Shown in pieces: positions 1 through 8,155 of a stretch of 44,624 bases of DNA. The DNA is from DATCVR01 sp036566745 (GTDB lineage Bacteria; Actinomycetota; Actinomycetes; Jiangellales; Jiangellaceae), in the NCBI GenBank assembly GCA_036566745.1, contig DATCVR010000288.1:1-44624 (forward strand), in the 5' to 3' direction. The notes beneath the pieces are model-generated. The model had not been told where the DNA came from. It searched no databases and worked only from the letters and a program-made list of their open reading frames with translations. Numbering within the stretch: the stretch's first letter is position 1; each line of letters begins with the position of its first letter. The position numbers were made by a program, and so were the translations under genes.

Positions 1-800
1 ATCCCTCGATCCCCACCACCGAGTCCGGTACCCGCCACCGCACCGCCGAGCGCGTCGCCAAACAGACCAGCTTCCCGGTCATCTCGGTCAGCCAGTCCAT
101 GCGAATCGTGGCCATCTACGTCGACGACATCCGTTACGTCCTCGAGGATGCCGGCCAGATCCTGTCCCGGGCCAACCAGGCACTGGCCACCCTCGAGCGG
201 TACAAGCTCCGCCTCGACGAGGTGTCCGGCACCCTGTCCGCGCTGGAGATCGAGGACCTCGTCACGGTCCGCGACGTCGTCGCCGTCGCCCAGCGCCTCG
301 AGATGGTCCGGCGCATCTCCCTCGAGATCGACGGCTACGTCGTCGAACTCGGCACCGACGGCCGCCTGCTCAGCCTCCAGCTGGACGAGCTGGTGGCCGG
401 CGTCGACATCGACCGCGAGCTGGTGATCCGCGACTACCTCCCGGCCGGCACCGGACGCCGCCGGCGCGGGGTCGCCGACGCGGTCGCCGATCTCGACGCG
501 CTGTCCTCCACCGACCTCCTCGACCTGGGCGCGGTCGCCCGTGCGCTGGGCTTCAGCGGTGGCGACCAGCTCGACGCCGCCGTCAGCCCGCGGGGTTTCC
601 GGCTGCTCGCGCGGGTGCCCCGGCTGCCGGGCACGGTGGTCGAGCGTCTCGTCGACCACTTCGGCGGCCTGCAGAAGCTGCTGGCGGCCAGCGTCGACGA
701 TCTCCAGGCCGTCGACGGCGTCGGCGAGACCCGCGCCCGCAGCGTCCGCGAGGGCCTGTCGCGGCTGGCCGAGTCCAGCATCCTCGAGCGCTACTTCTGA
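1..800 (+). CDS. disA: DNA integrity scanning diadenylate cyclase DisA (C-terminal part)
   Basis: The reading frame is open from the window edge, so the N-terminus is missing; the first in-frame ATG at 99 is internal. DisA makes cyclic di-AMP from two ATP and scans DNA for branched structures. The visible part starts inside the diadenylate cyclase domain: the ATP-contacting RHR motif (GTRHRTAER) is encoded at about 27-59 and is followed by the ISVSQS strand. A helical linker comes next. The C-terminal helix-hairpin-helix DNA-binding domain ends the protein, with the VDGVGETRARSVREGL motif near 712-762. The gene stops at 800 and is followed by a non-coding stretch before an unrelated gene. In actinobacteria radA usually lies just upstream, which would be outside this window. 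Identification is firm; only the truncation limits it. Confidence 0.95.
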   Translation, partial: PSIPTTESGTRHRTAERVAKQTSFPVISVSQSMRIVAIYVDDIRYVLEDAGQILSRANQALATLERYKLRLDEVSGTLSALEIEDLVTVRDVVAVAQRLEMVRRISLEIDGYVVELGTDGRLLSLQLDELVAGVDIDRELVIRDYLPAGTGRRRRGVADAVADLDALSSTDLLDLGAVARALGFSGGDQLDAAVSPRGFRLLARVPRLPGTVVERLVDHFGGLQKLLAASVDDLQAVDGVGETRARSVREGLSRLAESSILERYF

Positions 801-962
801 GCCCTCGACCCGCAGATAAATCAGTTGTGCGGCGGCTGATCGCCTCGGTTCAATGATCACGGACCGGGTCTGCGCGAAGCGGCCCGCACGACACAGGGCG
901 GTGCGACTCATGGCTGTGGTGAACACGACCGTCCACCCGTCGTGCCCACTCGAAGGAACCCC

Positions 963-1334
963 GTGTCCAGATCACACACCAGGACGCGGCACGCTCGCCG
1001 CGCCGAGAGTTTCCGCTGCCTGAACTGCCGTCTCGACATCGCCGTCGACGCACCCGGCACCGCTCACCGCAACCACTGCCCCACCTGCCTGTGGAGCCGG
1101 CACGTCGACGACGTGCCGGGTGATCGCGGAGCCGATTGCGGCGCCCGGATGGAGCCGATCGCGATCACCAGCCGACCCGACGGCGAGTGGCTGATCATCC
1201 ATCGCTGCACGCATTGCGACGTGCTGCACAGCAACCGGATCGCCGGCGACGACAACGCCCTGACGCTGTTCCGGCTGGCGGTGTTACCGCTGGCCAGACC
1301 GCCGTTCCCGATGGAACACGTTGCGGCGCTCTGA
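963..1334 (+). CDS. RNHCP domain zinc-ribbon-like protein
   Basis: This is a protein of about 123 residues with the diagnostic RNHCP motif (HRNHCPTCLWS) preceded by FRCLNC and followed by RCTHC and CGARM. Those Cys pairs look like one or two zinc ribbons. RNHCP proteins are small actinobacterial proteins of unknown function; RNA or nucleic-acid binding is only a guess from the cysteine pattern. I chose the GTG at 963 because GAAGGA at 952-957 sits 5 nt before it; an in-frame GTG at 942 has no such site. The region 801-962 upstream shows no other gene. A palindromic repeat begins 18 nt after the stop and probably ends the transcript. Confidence 0.85.
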   Translation: MSRSHTRTRHARRAESFRCLNCRLDIAVDAPGTAHRNHCPTCLWSRHVDDVPGDRGADCGARMEPIAITSRPDGEWLIIHRCTHCDVLHSNRIAGDDNALTLFRLAVLPLARPPFPMEHVAAL

Positions 1335-1352
1335 CCGTCGGCCACCCCCCGC

Positions 1353-1407
1353 GTGATCGTTGGAAGGATCCGGTCCGTCAGGGCGGCCAGATTCTTCCAA
1401 CGATCAC
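1353..1407 (+). repeat. Palindromic intergenic element, copy 1
   Basis: Perfect 14-bp inverted arms, GTGATCGTTGGAAG at 1353-1366 and its complement at 1394-1407, flank a 27-nt centre. The centre carries GGATCCGGTC and GGCGGCCA, which are shared with the copy at 23776-23829 on the other strand. It lies 18 nt after the stop of the RNHCP gene. It could act as an intrinsic terminator without a T-tract, as is common in high-GC actinobacteria. Confidence 0.85.
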
Positions 1408-1488
1408 CGGGCCGAGCCTGGGACATTGACATGGAACCATGTTCCGTCTAGTTCTGAGGGTTCGTGTCCGCTTGGCCGAGGGAGTCCG

Positions 1489-3081
1489 ATGCGCCCGCTC
1501 CGCACCCTGCTGACCAGCCTGACCGCCATCGTCGTGACCACCGGCTCGCTGCTCGGCGCGGCCGCAGCACCACCGGCACCCGCCGCACCGCCCGCCGCAC
1601 CCGCCGACGCCACCGCTGCGGCAGCCGCCGACGTGGTCGTCGCCCAGGCCGCCTCCGGCAAGAAGCTGTACTTCACGGACATCATCGCCCTCGACGACGG
1701 CCGCCTGCTCGCCGCGTACTACGAGGGCAGCAGCCGCATCGGCCCGGACGGGAAGATCTTCGTCACCGAGTCGAGCGACGCCGGCCGTACCTGGTCGGCT
1801 CCGCGGTTGGCCGTCGAGACCCCGTACGACGACCGCGACCCCAAGCTCGCCCAGCTCAGCGACGGCACGATCCTGCTGAGCTTCTTCGAGACCGACTGGT
1901 CCAGGAAGCCGGTGGACCTTCGCGGCACCCATGTGGTCCGGTCCGAGGACGCCGGCGCCACCTGGTCCGATCCGGTCGAGGTGGGTTCGGCCATGGACTG
2001 CGGCTGCGGCGCGCCCTACGGCGTGTACGGCTCCGGGCTCAACGCCAGCCACGGCGCGGTCACCGAGCTCGCCGACGGCGATCTCCTGATCCCGCTGTAC
2101 GGCGTCCTGCCCGACGGCACCAAGGAGAACGCCACGGTCGTGCGCAGCACTGACGGCGGGCGCACCTGGCCGGCCGAGTCCGAGGCGACGATCGCCGCGG
2201 GGTCGGCGTTCTCGTTCCAGGAGCCCACGCTGACCGTCCTGGACAACGGCGAGATCGTCGCCCTCATCCGCACCACCACCAAGCCGCAGCTCGCGTACAT
2301 CTCCAGGTCGTCCGACGACGGCGCGACCTGGACGCCGGCCCAGCCCACCGACATCCCCGCGTCGTCGCATCACCTCCTCCCGCTGACCGGCGGCGGCATC
2401 CTGCTGACCTACGGCGACGTCTCCGGACGGTTCTCGCCGCGGCGCGCCACCAGCGGACGGATCGTCGATGATCCGGCCGCGAGCTGGGACGGGCACACCG
2501 ACATCCCGCTCTACGACTCCGGCAACAGCGACCAGGCCAACCCGTCCAGCGCCGAGGCGGCCCCCGGGCTCTACCTCACGCTGAGCTTCGACGTGGTCAA
2601 TGCGACCGTCGTGGGCGTCTTCAGCACCCGCGACGACTACACGCCGTGCACGAAGACCGTGACCGGATCACACCCCGGTCCGCTCTCCGTCACCACCGGG
2701 AAGACCTGCCTCGCCGACGCCGTCGTGACCGGACCGGTGAGCGTCGCGGCGGGCGCGGCCCTGCGGGTGGACGACTCGCAGCTCGATGGCCCGGTGCGGG
2801 CGACCGGCGCCAGTGCCGTCACGGTCTGCGGATCCGACGTCGGCGGCGTGATCGACCTCGGCGGCGGCGAGAGCGTCACGCTCGGCCATCCGGACGCGGG
2901 CTGCGCCTCGAACACCGTCGACGGGCCCGTCCAGGTGACCGACCAGCGCGGGCTGGTCGTGCTGGCCGGCAACACCATCACCGGCCCGCTGGCGTGCTCG
3001 GGCAACGACCCGGCTCCGGTCGACGCCGGTCACCCGAACTCCGTCGAAGGCCCGGCCACGGGCCAGTGCGAGGAGCTGTGA
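1489..3081 (+). CDS. Secreted sialidase-like (BNR/Asp-box) protein with C-terminal repeat module
   Basis: This is a predicted exported protein of 530 residues. Residues 1-27 form a signal peptide (RPLRTLL, then a hydrophobic stretch, then AAAA), followed by an Ala/Pro-rich linker to about residue 50. Four Asp boxes (S-x-D-x-G-x-T-W) lie at about residues 95-102, 152-159, 220-227 and 274-281, the hallmark of six-bladed sialidase propellers. It may hydrolyse sialosides or only bind glycans, since I did not verify the full arginine triad. From residue 387 a Cys-rich module repeats a pattern like GPV-x-V and NT(V/I)xGP, as seen at the ends of many actinobacterial secreted proteins; it is probably a beta-helix or surface-binding part. 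The ATG at 1489 has GAGGGAG just upstream. The stop overlaps the start of the next gene as TGATG. Confidence 0.85.
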   Translation: MRPLRTLLTSLTAIVVTTGSLLGAAAAPPAPAAPPAAPADATAAAAADVVVAQAASGKKLYFTDIIALDDGRLLAAYYEGSSRIGPDGKIFVTESSDAGRTWSAPRLAVETPYDDRDPKLAQLSDGTILLSFFETDWSRKPVDLRGTHVVRSEDAGATWSDPVEVGSAMDCGCGAPYGVYGSGLNASHGAVTELADGDLLIPLYGVLPDGTKENATVVRSTDGGRTWPAESEATIAAGSAFSFQEPTLTVLDNGEIVALIRTTTKPQLAYISRSSDDGATWTPAQPTDIPASSHHLLPLTGGGILLTYGDVSGRFSPRRATSGRIVDDPAASWDGHTDIPLYDSGNSDQANPSSAEAAPGLYLTLSFDVVNATVVGVFSTRDDYTPCTKTVTGSHPGPLSVTTGKTCLADAVVTGPVSVAAGAALRVDDSQLDGPVRATGASAVTVCGSDVGGVIDLGGGESVTLGHPDAGCASNTVDGPVQVTDQRGLVVLAGNTITGPLACSGNDPAPVDAGHPNSVEGPATGQCEEL

Positions 3082-4184
3082 TGAAGATCCGTGGAGCGGT
3101 CCTCGAGGAGTCCGGCCGGGACCGTCCGTATGCGACGAGCCGTCCGCTGAGCGTGGCCGAGCTCGACCTCGAACCTCCGGGGCCGGGCGAGGTCCTCGTC
3201 CAGCTCGAAGCCGCTGGGGTGTGCCACTCCGACCTGTCCGTCGTCAACGGCGACCGCCCCCGCCCCACCCCGATGCTGCTGGGTCACGAGGCCGCCGGGA
3301 AGGTTGTCGAGGTCGGCGACGGCGTGACCGACCTGAGCACCGGACGACGCGTGGTCCTGGTGTTCCTCCCCGCGTGCGGCGACTGCGCCGGCTGCGCGTC
3401 GAACGGGCTACGGCCCTGCGAACGCGGCTCGGCGACCAACGCCGAGGGAACCCTGCTGGGTGGCGGCTCGCGGATCTCGCGGGAGGGACGGAGCATCAAG
3501 CATCATCTCGGCGTCTCCGGCTTCGCCACCCATGCCGTGGTCAACCGCGCCTCGGTGGTGCCCGTCGACGACGACGTGCCGCCGGCCGTGGCGGCACTGC
3601 TGGGATGCGCGGTGCTGACGGGAGGCGGCGCGGTGGTCAACGCCGGGCGCCTCACGCCTGCCGACACGGTGATGGTGGTCGGCCTCGGCGGCGTCGGACT
3701 GGCCGCGGTCCTGGTCGCGGTGGCGGCCGGTGCGGCTCGGGTGATCGCCGTCGACCCGTTCGAGCACAAGCGCGAGCTCGCCCTCGATCTCGGTGCGGCG
3801 GAGGCGGCCACGCCGGAGCAGGTGGCCGAACTCGGCATCCGGGCCGACCTGGCGATCGAGGCCGCGGGTTCGGTGCCGGCGTTCGAGACCGCGCTCGCCG
3901 CCACGGCTGTGGGCGGCCGCACGGTGACCGTGGGCCTGGCCCCGCCCGGTCGGTACGCGCAGGTCTCGCCACTCACGCTGGTCGCCGAGGCCCGAACGAT
4001 CATCGGCAGCTACCTGGGCTCGTCGGTGCCGGCGCGGGACGTGCCACGCTACGTCGAGTGGTGGCGAGCGGGGCGGCTGCCGGTCGAGCGGCTGGCCTCG
4101 GCGGAGATCGAGCTGGGCCAGATCAACGAGGCGATGGACGCCCTGGCCGCGGGGACGGCGCTGCGGCAGATCATCCGGTTCTGA
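3081..4184 (+). CDS. Zinc-dependent alcohol dehydrogenase family protein
   Basis: This is a medium-chain dehydrogenase/reductase of 367 residues. Catalytic-zinc ligands are seen as Cys48 (GVCHSD) and His69-Glu70 (LGHEAAG). The structural-zinc lobe has Cys99, Cys102, Cys105 and Cys113 in the expected C-x2-C-x2-C-x7-C spacing. A Rossmann glycine motif (GLGGVGL) lies near residue 202, with an acidic residue at the end of the next strand (VIAVDP), which suggests NAD rather than NADP. The substrate cannot be read from sequence; class III/aryl-alcohol-type members oxidise alcohols or formaldehyde adducts. The start ATG shares one base with the preceding sialidase stop (TGATG), so translation is probably coupled, although no metabolic link is obvious. 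Two strong hairpins follow the stop. Confidence 0.9.
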   Translation: MKIRGAVLEESGRDRPYATSRPLSVAELDLEPPGPGEVLVQLEAAGVCHSDLSVVNGDRPRPTPMLLGHEAAGKVVEVGDGVTDLSTGRRVVLVFLPACGDCAGCASNGLRPCERGSATNAEGTLLGGGSRISREGRSIKHHLGVSGFATHAVVNRASVVPVDDDVPPAVAALLGCAVLTGGGAVVNAGRLTPADTVMVVGLGGVGLAAVLVAVAAGAARVIAVDPFEHKRELALDLGAAEAATPEQVAELGIRADLAIEAAGSVPAFETALAATAVGGRTVTVGLAPPGRYAQVSPLTLVAEARTIIGSYLGSSVPARDVPRYVEWWRAGRLPVERLASAEIELGQINEAMDALAAGTALRQIIRF

Positions 4185-4207
4185 GCCGGCCCGCTCGAAC
4201 CTGGCCC

Positions 4208-4247
4208 GAGCGGGCACGAGCGGGCACGAGCGGGCATGAGCGGGCCG
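4208..4247 (+). repeat. Four tandem 10-bp repeats (GAGCGGGCAC)
   Basis: The unit GAGCGGGCAC occurs at 4208 and 4218 exactly, at 4228 with one change (final T), and at 4238 with two changes. The array lies between the dehydrogenase stop and the strong terminator hairpin. It is probably a slippage product without coding role. Confidence 0.8.
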
Positions 4248-4267
4248 CGAACCGGGCTCCGCACGCT

Positions 4268-4306
4268 CCTGTGGGCCCGCACCATGATCTGGTGCGGGCC
4301 CACAGG
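4268..4306. terminator. Strong hairpin, probable bidirectional terminator
   Basis: A perfect 17-bp stem (CCTGTGGGCCCGCACCA and its complement) closes a 5-nt loop. It sits between the convergent dehydrogenase (ending 4184) and the secreted-protein gene (ending 4468 on the minus strand). There is no T-tract on either side, which is usual for high-GC terminators. Confidence 0.8.
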
Positions 4307-4370
4307 CCCCCGTGACGACGATCCGGTCCCCACACCCCCGCGTCAGGACGTCGAACCGCCGTGTGGTGCT

Positions 4371-4393
4371 GCAGACCGGGCGAACCGGTCTGC
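4371..4393. terminator. Second hairpin in the convergent region
   Basis: A perfect 9-bp stem (GCAGACCGG with CCGGTCTGC) encloses a 5-nt loop. It lies 75 nt beyond the stop of the minus-strand secreted-protein gene. It may terminate that gene while the hairpin at 4268-4306 serves the other direction. Confidence 0.5.
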
Positions 4394-4467
4394 GGACTCG
4401 AAGAACAGGCCCTGGGGAGACGTTCTACCCGTTCTCCGAGGTGGTACCTTTCACCCCCGCCGGGAGA

Positions 4468-5643
4468 TCATTCGGCAGCTTGGATGCCGCCCTCCGGAAC
4501 CTCCACGCTGACCTCTGGGAAGCTGAGCAGGCCGACCTCGGCCGTGGCCAGCTCGACGTCGCCCACCAGCGGGAGCGGCGCGCTCAGGCTCAGTCGCAGC
4601 GCGAGGCCCCCACCCGAGGCCGCAGCCTGCGTGCCGTCCTCCGCCAGGACTGTGTCGTCGTCGCGGTACTCGGCGAAGTTGACGTTGAGCTCGAGCGCGT
4701 CGAGAACCTCGAAGGTCTCGTCGAAGCCGGGCTCGATGTCGATGACCTCCTGGTCACCGACCTGGAGCTCGAGGGCCGGCAGCTCGTAGTCGAACGTGGC
4801 GCCGCCGGGCTCGCCGGTGGCCTCGAGCCGACCGAATGCGTTGGGCGTCTCGCCGTCGTCCGAGCCGGCGATGCCGACCGAGACGCCGCCGTTGGCCGCG
4901 CCGCCGAGCACGTTGACGTCGCCGAAACGACCACTGACCTGGGCGTAGGCGCCGAGGCTGCCGTCGTCCTTGGGGAACGTGCCGGTCTCCTGGAGCAGCT
5001 GCCCGGCGCCGACGGACACCAGCGGGTCGGAGAGCGGGAGCTCGACCGGCAGGAGGTCGGTGATCGGGCCGAGGTCGCCGATCTTGACGAGGTCGACCTG
5101 GCCGACGCCGGAGTACAGCGAGGTGAGGACGCCGCCGTCGGAGCTCATCGCGGAGTCCCAGTTCGCCTTCGCCTCGGCGGAGATGGCGTCGAGGTTGCCG
5201 ACGATCGGCACCTCGAGGCCGTCGAGACCGACCGTGGCGGGCTCGGTCTCCTCCGGCGGAGCGATCTGCTCGGCGGTGTACGGCGCGTCGAGCTCGATGT
5301 CGAGGCCTTCGGCGGTGAGGAGGCTGGCGAACGCCCGCGAGTACGTGCCCTCGGGCTGCTCCTCGATGCCCTGCGAGTTGACTTCGGATTCGATGAGCCC
5401 CGCGGTCAGCGAACCCGAGACCTCAGGTACCGGAAGCGGCACCGGCAGGTCGGAAGCGACGTCGATTCGAGCGGTCGCGTAGTAACCATCAGCGACGATT
5501 CGGAAATCGCCGCCCTCGTCCGGCGAAGCGGCCTGAGCGGGCATGCCGCTCACGCCGACTGCCAATGCAGCGGCCGCGACTCCCGCGGCCGACGTGACTG
5601 CGGCGCGACGCCTAGATCGCGGCTGAGTCATTGGGTGCGTCAT
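4468..5643 (-). CDS. Secreted protein of unknown function
   Basis: I do not recognise this 391-residue protein as a named family. The N-terminus has a twin-arginine-like basic stretch (QPRSRRRAA) followed by a hydrophobic helix and an AQA-A cleavage site near residue 38, so export is likely, by Sec or possibly Tat. The mature part is acidic, has no cysteine, and is rich in alternating short beta-like segments (VPLPVPEVSGSLTAGLIES, LEVPIVGNLD, LPLVGDVELATAEVGLLSFPEV), which suggests an all-beta extracellular protein. The ATG at 5643 is chosen because AAGGAAGG lies 7 nt before it; earlier in-frame starts lack this. A near-consensus promoter and a 5' hairpin lie upstream, so it may be well expressed. 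It is convergent with the alcohol dehydrogenase and divergent from mutY. Confidence 0.8.
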   Translation of the reverse strand: MTHPMTQPRSRRRAAVTSAAGVAAAALAVGVSGMPAQAASPDEGGDFRIVADGYYATARIDVASDLPVPLPVPEVSGSLTAGLIESEVNSQGIEEQPEGTYSRAFASLLTAEGLDIELDAPYTAEQIAPPEETEPATVGLDGLEVPIVGNLDAISAEAKANWDSAMSSDGGVLTSLYSGVGQVDLVKIGDLGPITDLLPVELPLSDPLVSVGAGQLLQETGTFPKDDGSLGAYAQVSGRFGDVNVLGGAANGGVSVGIAGSDDGETPNAFGRLEATGEPGGATFDYELPALELQVGDQEVIDIEPGFDETFEVLDALELNVNFAEYRDDDTVLAEDGTQAAASGGGLALRLSLSAPLPLVGDVELATAEVGLLSFPEVSVEVPEGGIQAAE

Positions 5644-5668
5644 GGACGGACCTTCCTTGCTTGTCTGC

Positions 5669-5695
5669 GTCCGACCGCTGGTCACATGGTCGGAC
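5669..5695 (-). other. 5'-UTR stem-loop before the secreted-protein gene
   Basis: Perfect 8-bp arms GTCCGACC and GGTCGGAC surround an 11-nt loop. It lies between the inferred transcription start (about 5721) and the ribosome-binding site. It could stabilise the message or be an operator. Confidence 0.45.
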
Positions 5696-5727
5696 CTGTC
5701 GTCAGCGCGGTGATCACGCCACGACTG

Positions 5728-5756
5728 AAGTTAGCCTTGAGTAATCGTGGTGTCAA
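5728..5756 (-). promoter_or_regulatory. Near-consensus sigma-70-type promoter
   Basis: On the minus strand TTGACA (5756-5751) is followed after exactly 17 nt by TAACTT (5733-5728). The -35 is a perfect consensus and the spacing is optimal. It would start a 5'-UTR of about 78 nt for the secreted-protein gene. The surrounding 5700-5800 stretch is visibly richer in A and T than the rest of the window. Confidence 0.65.
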
Positions 5757-5928
5757 CGGATATGACTCTACGTCACATCCAATTCGTAAGCTGTTATCCC
5801 GACCGCGCACCTGGACCGGAGGCCCTGTATCAGAGCTTCGTCAATTCGGCATTCTGAAACGTGTCCGTTCGGTGGCGTCGATCGCCATTACCGGCACAGT
5901 GCGGCGAATATGGCAGTATCGAACCACC

Positions 5929-6792
5929 ATGCTCGAAGCCGTCTTGCCCTGGTACGCCGCCCACGCCCGCGATCTGCCCTGGCGATCCGCCGACCGAACC
6001 CCGTGGGGGGTGCTGGTCAGCGAGGTCATGCTCCAGCAGACACCGGTCGCCCGGGTCCTCCCGGTGTGGGCGGAGTGGATGCGCCGCTGGCCCACACCGG
6101 AGGCTCTGGCCGCCGAGGCGTCGGGTGAGGCCATCCGCGCCTGGGGCCGGCTGGGCTATCCGCGGCGGGCCCTGCGCCTGCACGCCGCCGCGCGGGCGAT
6201 CTCCGAGCATCACGCCGGGATCGTCCCCGACACCTACGACGCGCTCATCCGGCTTCCGGGCGTGGGCGACTACACCGCGGCGGCCGTCGCCTCGTTCGCC
6301 TTCGGCCGGCGACAGGTCGTCCTCGACACCAACGTCCGCCGCGTGCTCGCTCGCGCTGTCAGCGGCACCGAGCACCCCCCGAGTTCGACCACGGCCGCCG
6401 AGCGACGCCTGACCGCCTCGTTGTTACCACCCGAGCCGTCCACGGCCGCGCGATGGTCGGTCGCGGTCATGGAGCTCGGCGCCCTGGTGTGCACGGCACG
6501 CTCGCCCGACTGTGGGCGGTGTCCGGTCGCGGCAACCTGCTCCTGGCGCATGGCCGGATCGCCACCGCATTCTGGCGCGCCACGGCGCGGGCAGGCGTGG
6601 GCCGGCACCGACCGGCAGGCTCGCGGCCGGTTGATGGCGGTCGTGCGCGGGAGCGCCGACCCGGTGCCGACAACCGCCCTCGACGCTGCCTGGCCGGTCG
6701 TCGACCAGCGCGAACGCGCGCTCGCCGGCTTGGTCGACGACGGGCTCCTTGAGCGGGTCGGCGAGCACCACGTCGGCCTCCCCGCCGGGTGA
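5929..6792 (+). CDS. mutY: Adenine DNA glycosylase MutY
   Basis: MutY removes adenine mispaired with 8-oxoguanine in base-excision repair. In the 287-residue product, the general acid Glu32 lies in VSEVMLQQTPV, the helix-hairpin-helix is LPGVGDYTA at residues 109-117, and the catalytic Asp133 is in VLDTNVRRVL. The iron-sulfur cluster cysteines are 188, 195, 198 and 204 in the classic C-x6-C-x2-C-x5-C. The protein is shorter than E. coli MutY and has only a reduced C-terminal region, as usual in actinobacteria. The frame is open far upstream, but homology begins at the ATG at 5929. A TANNNT-like hexamer about 10 nt upstream and the absence of a good ribosome site suggest a leaderless or nearly leaderless message. 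A palindromic element follows 18 nt after the stop. Confidence 0.95.
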   Translation: MLEAVLPWYAAHARDLPWRSADRTPWGVLVSEVMLQQTPVARVLPVWAEWMRRWPTPEALAAEASGEAIRAWGRLGYPRRALRLHAAARAISEHHAGIVPDTYDALIRLPGVGDYTAAAVASFAFGRRQVVLDTNVRRVLARAVSGTEHPPSSTTAAERRLTASLLPPEPSTAARWSVAVMELGALVCTARSPDCGRCPVAATCSWRMAGSPPHSGAPRRGQAWAGTDRQARGRLMAVVRGSADPVPTTALDAAWPVVDQRERALAGLVDDGLLERVGEHHVGLPAG

Positions 6793-6810
6793 GCTCGCGC
6801 TGACCGCTCG

Positions 6811-6863
6811 GTGATCGTTGGCATCGCGTGGTCGCCTAGACGGCCACCAATTCCAACGATCAC
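6811..6863 (+). repeat. Palindromic intergenic element, copy 2
   Basis: Perfect 11-bp arms GTGATCGTTGG (6811-6821) and CCAACGATCAC (6853-6863). The interior keeps a GGTCG...CGGCCA arrangement in the same orientation as copy 1 but is otherwise diverged. It begins 18 nt after the mutY stop. Confidence 0.8.
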
Positions 6864-6932
6864 CTCCGGTGGATCACCCCCGGACGGCCTCGGTCATGCT
6901 GTCCCGTGGCAGCTCGTCACCTGGGAGGCTTC

Positions 6933-8105
6933 ATGTCGTCACGCTCAGCGCTCCGGCCCGCCGACCCGCGCGAGGTCGGGCTCGACCCCCACCGCGTCCA
7001 GGCCATGACGGCCGCGGCCGCCGCATTCGTGGAGCCCCTCCCCGGTGCCGCCCACCCGCTCTACTCGGGCGCTGTCGTGCTGGCCGCTCATGCCGGGCGC
7101 GTGGTAGCGGAGGCCGCGAGCGGCTGGGCGATGCGTTACGGCGGCGAGGGCGCCGAACTCCCGCGGGACGAGTGGATCGCCACCACGCCCGACACGATCT
7201 ACGACCTCGCCTCGATCTCGAAGCTGTTCACCACCATCGTCGTGCTCCAGCAGGCCGAACTGGGGCGGCTGGACCTCGACCGGCCCGTGGCGGCCTACCT
7301 GCCCGCCTTCGCCGCGCACCGCAAGCAGGACATCACCGTGCGGGAGCTCCTCACCCACACCAGCGGCCAGCGGACCTCACTGCCGCTGTGGCGGGACTGG
7401 CCGACGGTGAAGGAGCGTGTCGCCGCGGTCCTGGACGCCACGCCCGCCTCGGCCCCGGGCACGACCTACCGCTACTCGGACCTCAACCTCATCGCCGCTG
7501 GCCTGGTCGCCGAACGGGTGAGCGGACGCTCTCTCGACGACCTCGTGTCGTCGGGCATCACCGGACCGCTCGGGATGCGCGACACCGGTTACCGCCCCGA
7601 TCCGGCGTTGCGGTCACGCATCGCCGCGACCGAGTACCAGTCGGAACCCGCTCGCGGTCTGGTCCACGGCGAGGTGCACGACGAGAACGCGTGGTCACTC
7701 GGGGGCGTAGCGGGCCACGCGGGCGTCTTCGGCACCGCGCGTGACCTCGCCCGGCTGGCCCAGGCGGTCCTGGACGGCGGGCGCTACGACGGCGCCCGCA
7801 TCCTCGGGGAGGACACCGTGAAGGCCATGCTCGCCGACGCCAACCCGGACTTCCCGGGTCACGCCCACGGCCTGGGGTTCGAACTCGACCAGCGGCGGTA
7901 CATGGACGCGCTCGCCTCCGGCTCGGCCGCCGGCCACACAGGCTTCACCGGGACGAGCGTGGTCATCGACCTGGCGTCCGGCTCATTCGTCATCCTCCTG
8001 AGCAATCGTGTCCACCCCTCGCGGCACTGGGGCACCGCCAACCCGGCCCGCCGCGCGGTCGCCCGCGAGTTCGCACACGCCCTGGCGGCTCGCCAGCCCG
8101 GGTGA
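6933..8105 (+). CDS. Serine hydrolase of the class C beta-lactamase family
   Basis: This 390-residue protein has the three motifs of the penicillin-binding/beta-lactamase fold: the nucleophile motif SISK at residues 94-97, YSD at 181-183 (the Tyr of the YxN motif), and HTG (GHTGFTG) near the C-terminus in place of KTG. Members include D-aminopeptidases, esterases and cell-wall transpeptidase-like enzymes; true antibiotic hydrolysis is not implied. No signal peptide is visible, so it is probably cytoplasmic, which argues for an esterase or peptidase-like role. The ATG at 6933 has GGGAGG 4 nt upstream, whereas the in-frame start at 6906 does not. The stop codon lies inside palindromic element copy 3. 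Confidence 0.88.
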   Translation: MSSRSALRPADPREVGLDPHRVQAMTAAAAAFVEPLPGAAHPLYSGAVVLAAHAGRVVAEAASGWAMRYGGEGAELPRDEWIATTPDTIYDLASISKLFTTIVVLQQAELGRLDLDRPVAAYLPAFAAHRKQDITVRELLTHTSGQRTSLPLWRDWPTVKERVAAVLDATPASAPGTTYRYSDLNLIAAGLVAERVSGRSLDDLVSSGITGPLGMRDTGYRPDPALRSRIAATEYQSEPARGLVHGEVHDENAWSLGGVAGHAGVFGTARDLARLAQAVLDGGRYDGARILGEDTVKAMLADANPDFPGHAHGLGFELDQRRYMDALASGSAAGHTGFTGTSVVIDLASGSFVILLSNRVHPSRHWGTANPARRAVAREFAHALAARQPG

Positions 8106-8154
8106 TCATTGGAAGGATCCGGCCGCCGAGCAGCCAGCTCGCGCCAACGATCAC
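8102..8154 (+). repeat. Palindromic intergenic element, copy 3
   Basis: The left arm GTGATCATTGG has one mismatch to CCAACGATCAC (8144-8154). The interior retains GGAAGGATCCGG and GCCAG. The left arm supplies the TGA stop of the beta-lactamase-family gene, and the right end lies 1 nt before the stop complement of the convergent HAD gene. It fills the whole intergenic space. Confidence 0.8.
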
Positions 8155-8155
8155 C

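Noticed and set aside
4312..5928. A long plus-strand frame in front of mutY that would extend it to over 800 residues
   Set aside because: The extension is antisense to the secreted-protein gene and its promoter. MutY similarity begins at the ATG at 5929, and no related domain is seen upstream.
6933..8105. Antibiotic resistance function for the beta-lactamase-family gene
   Set aside because: It has no signal peptide and has HTG instead of KTG or KSG. The family contains many esterases and peptidases.
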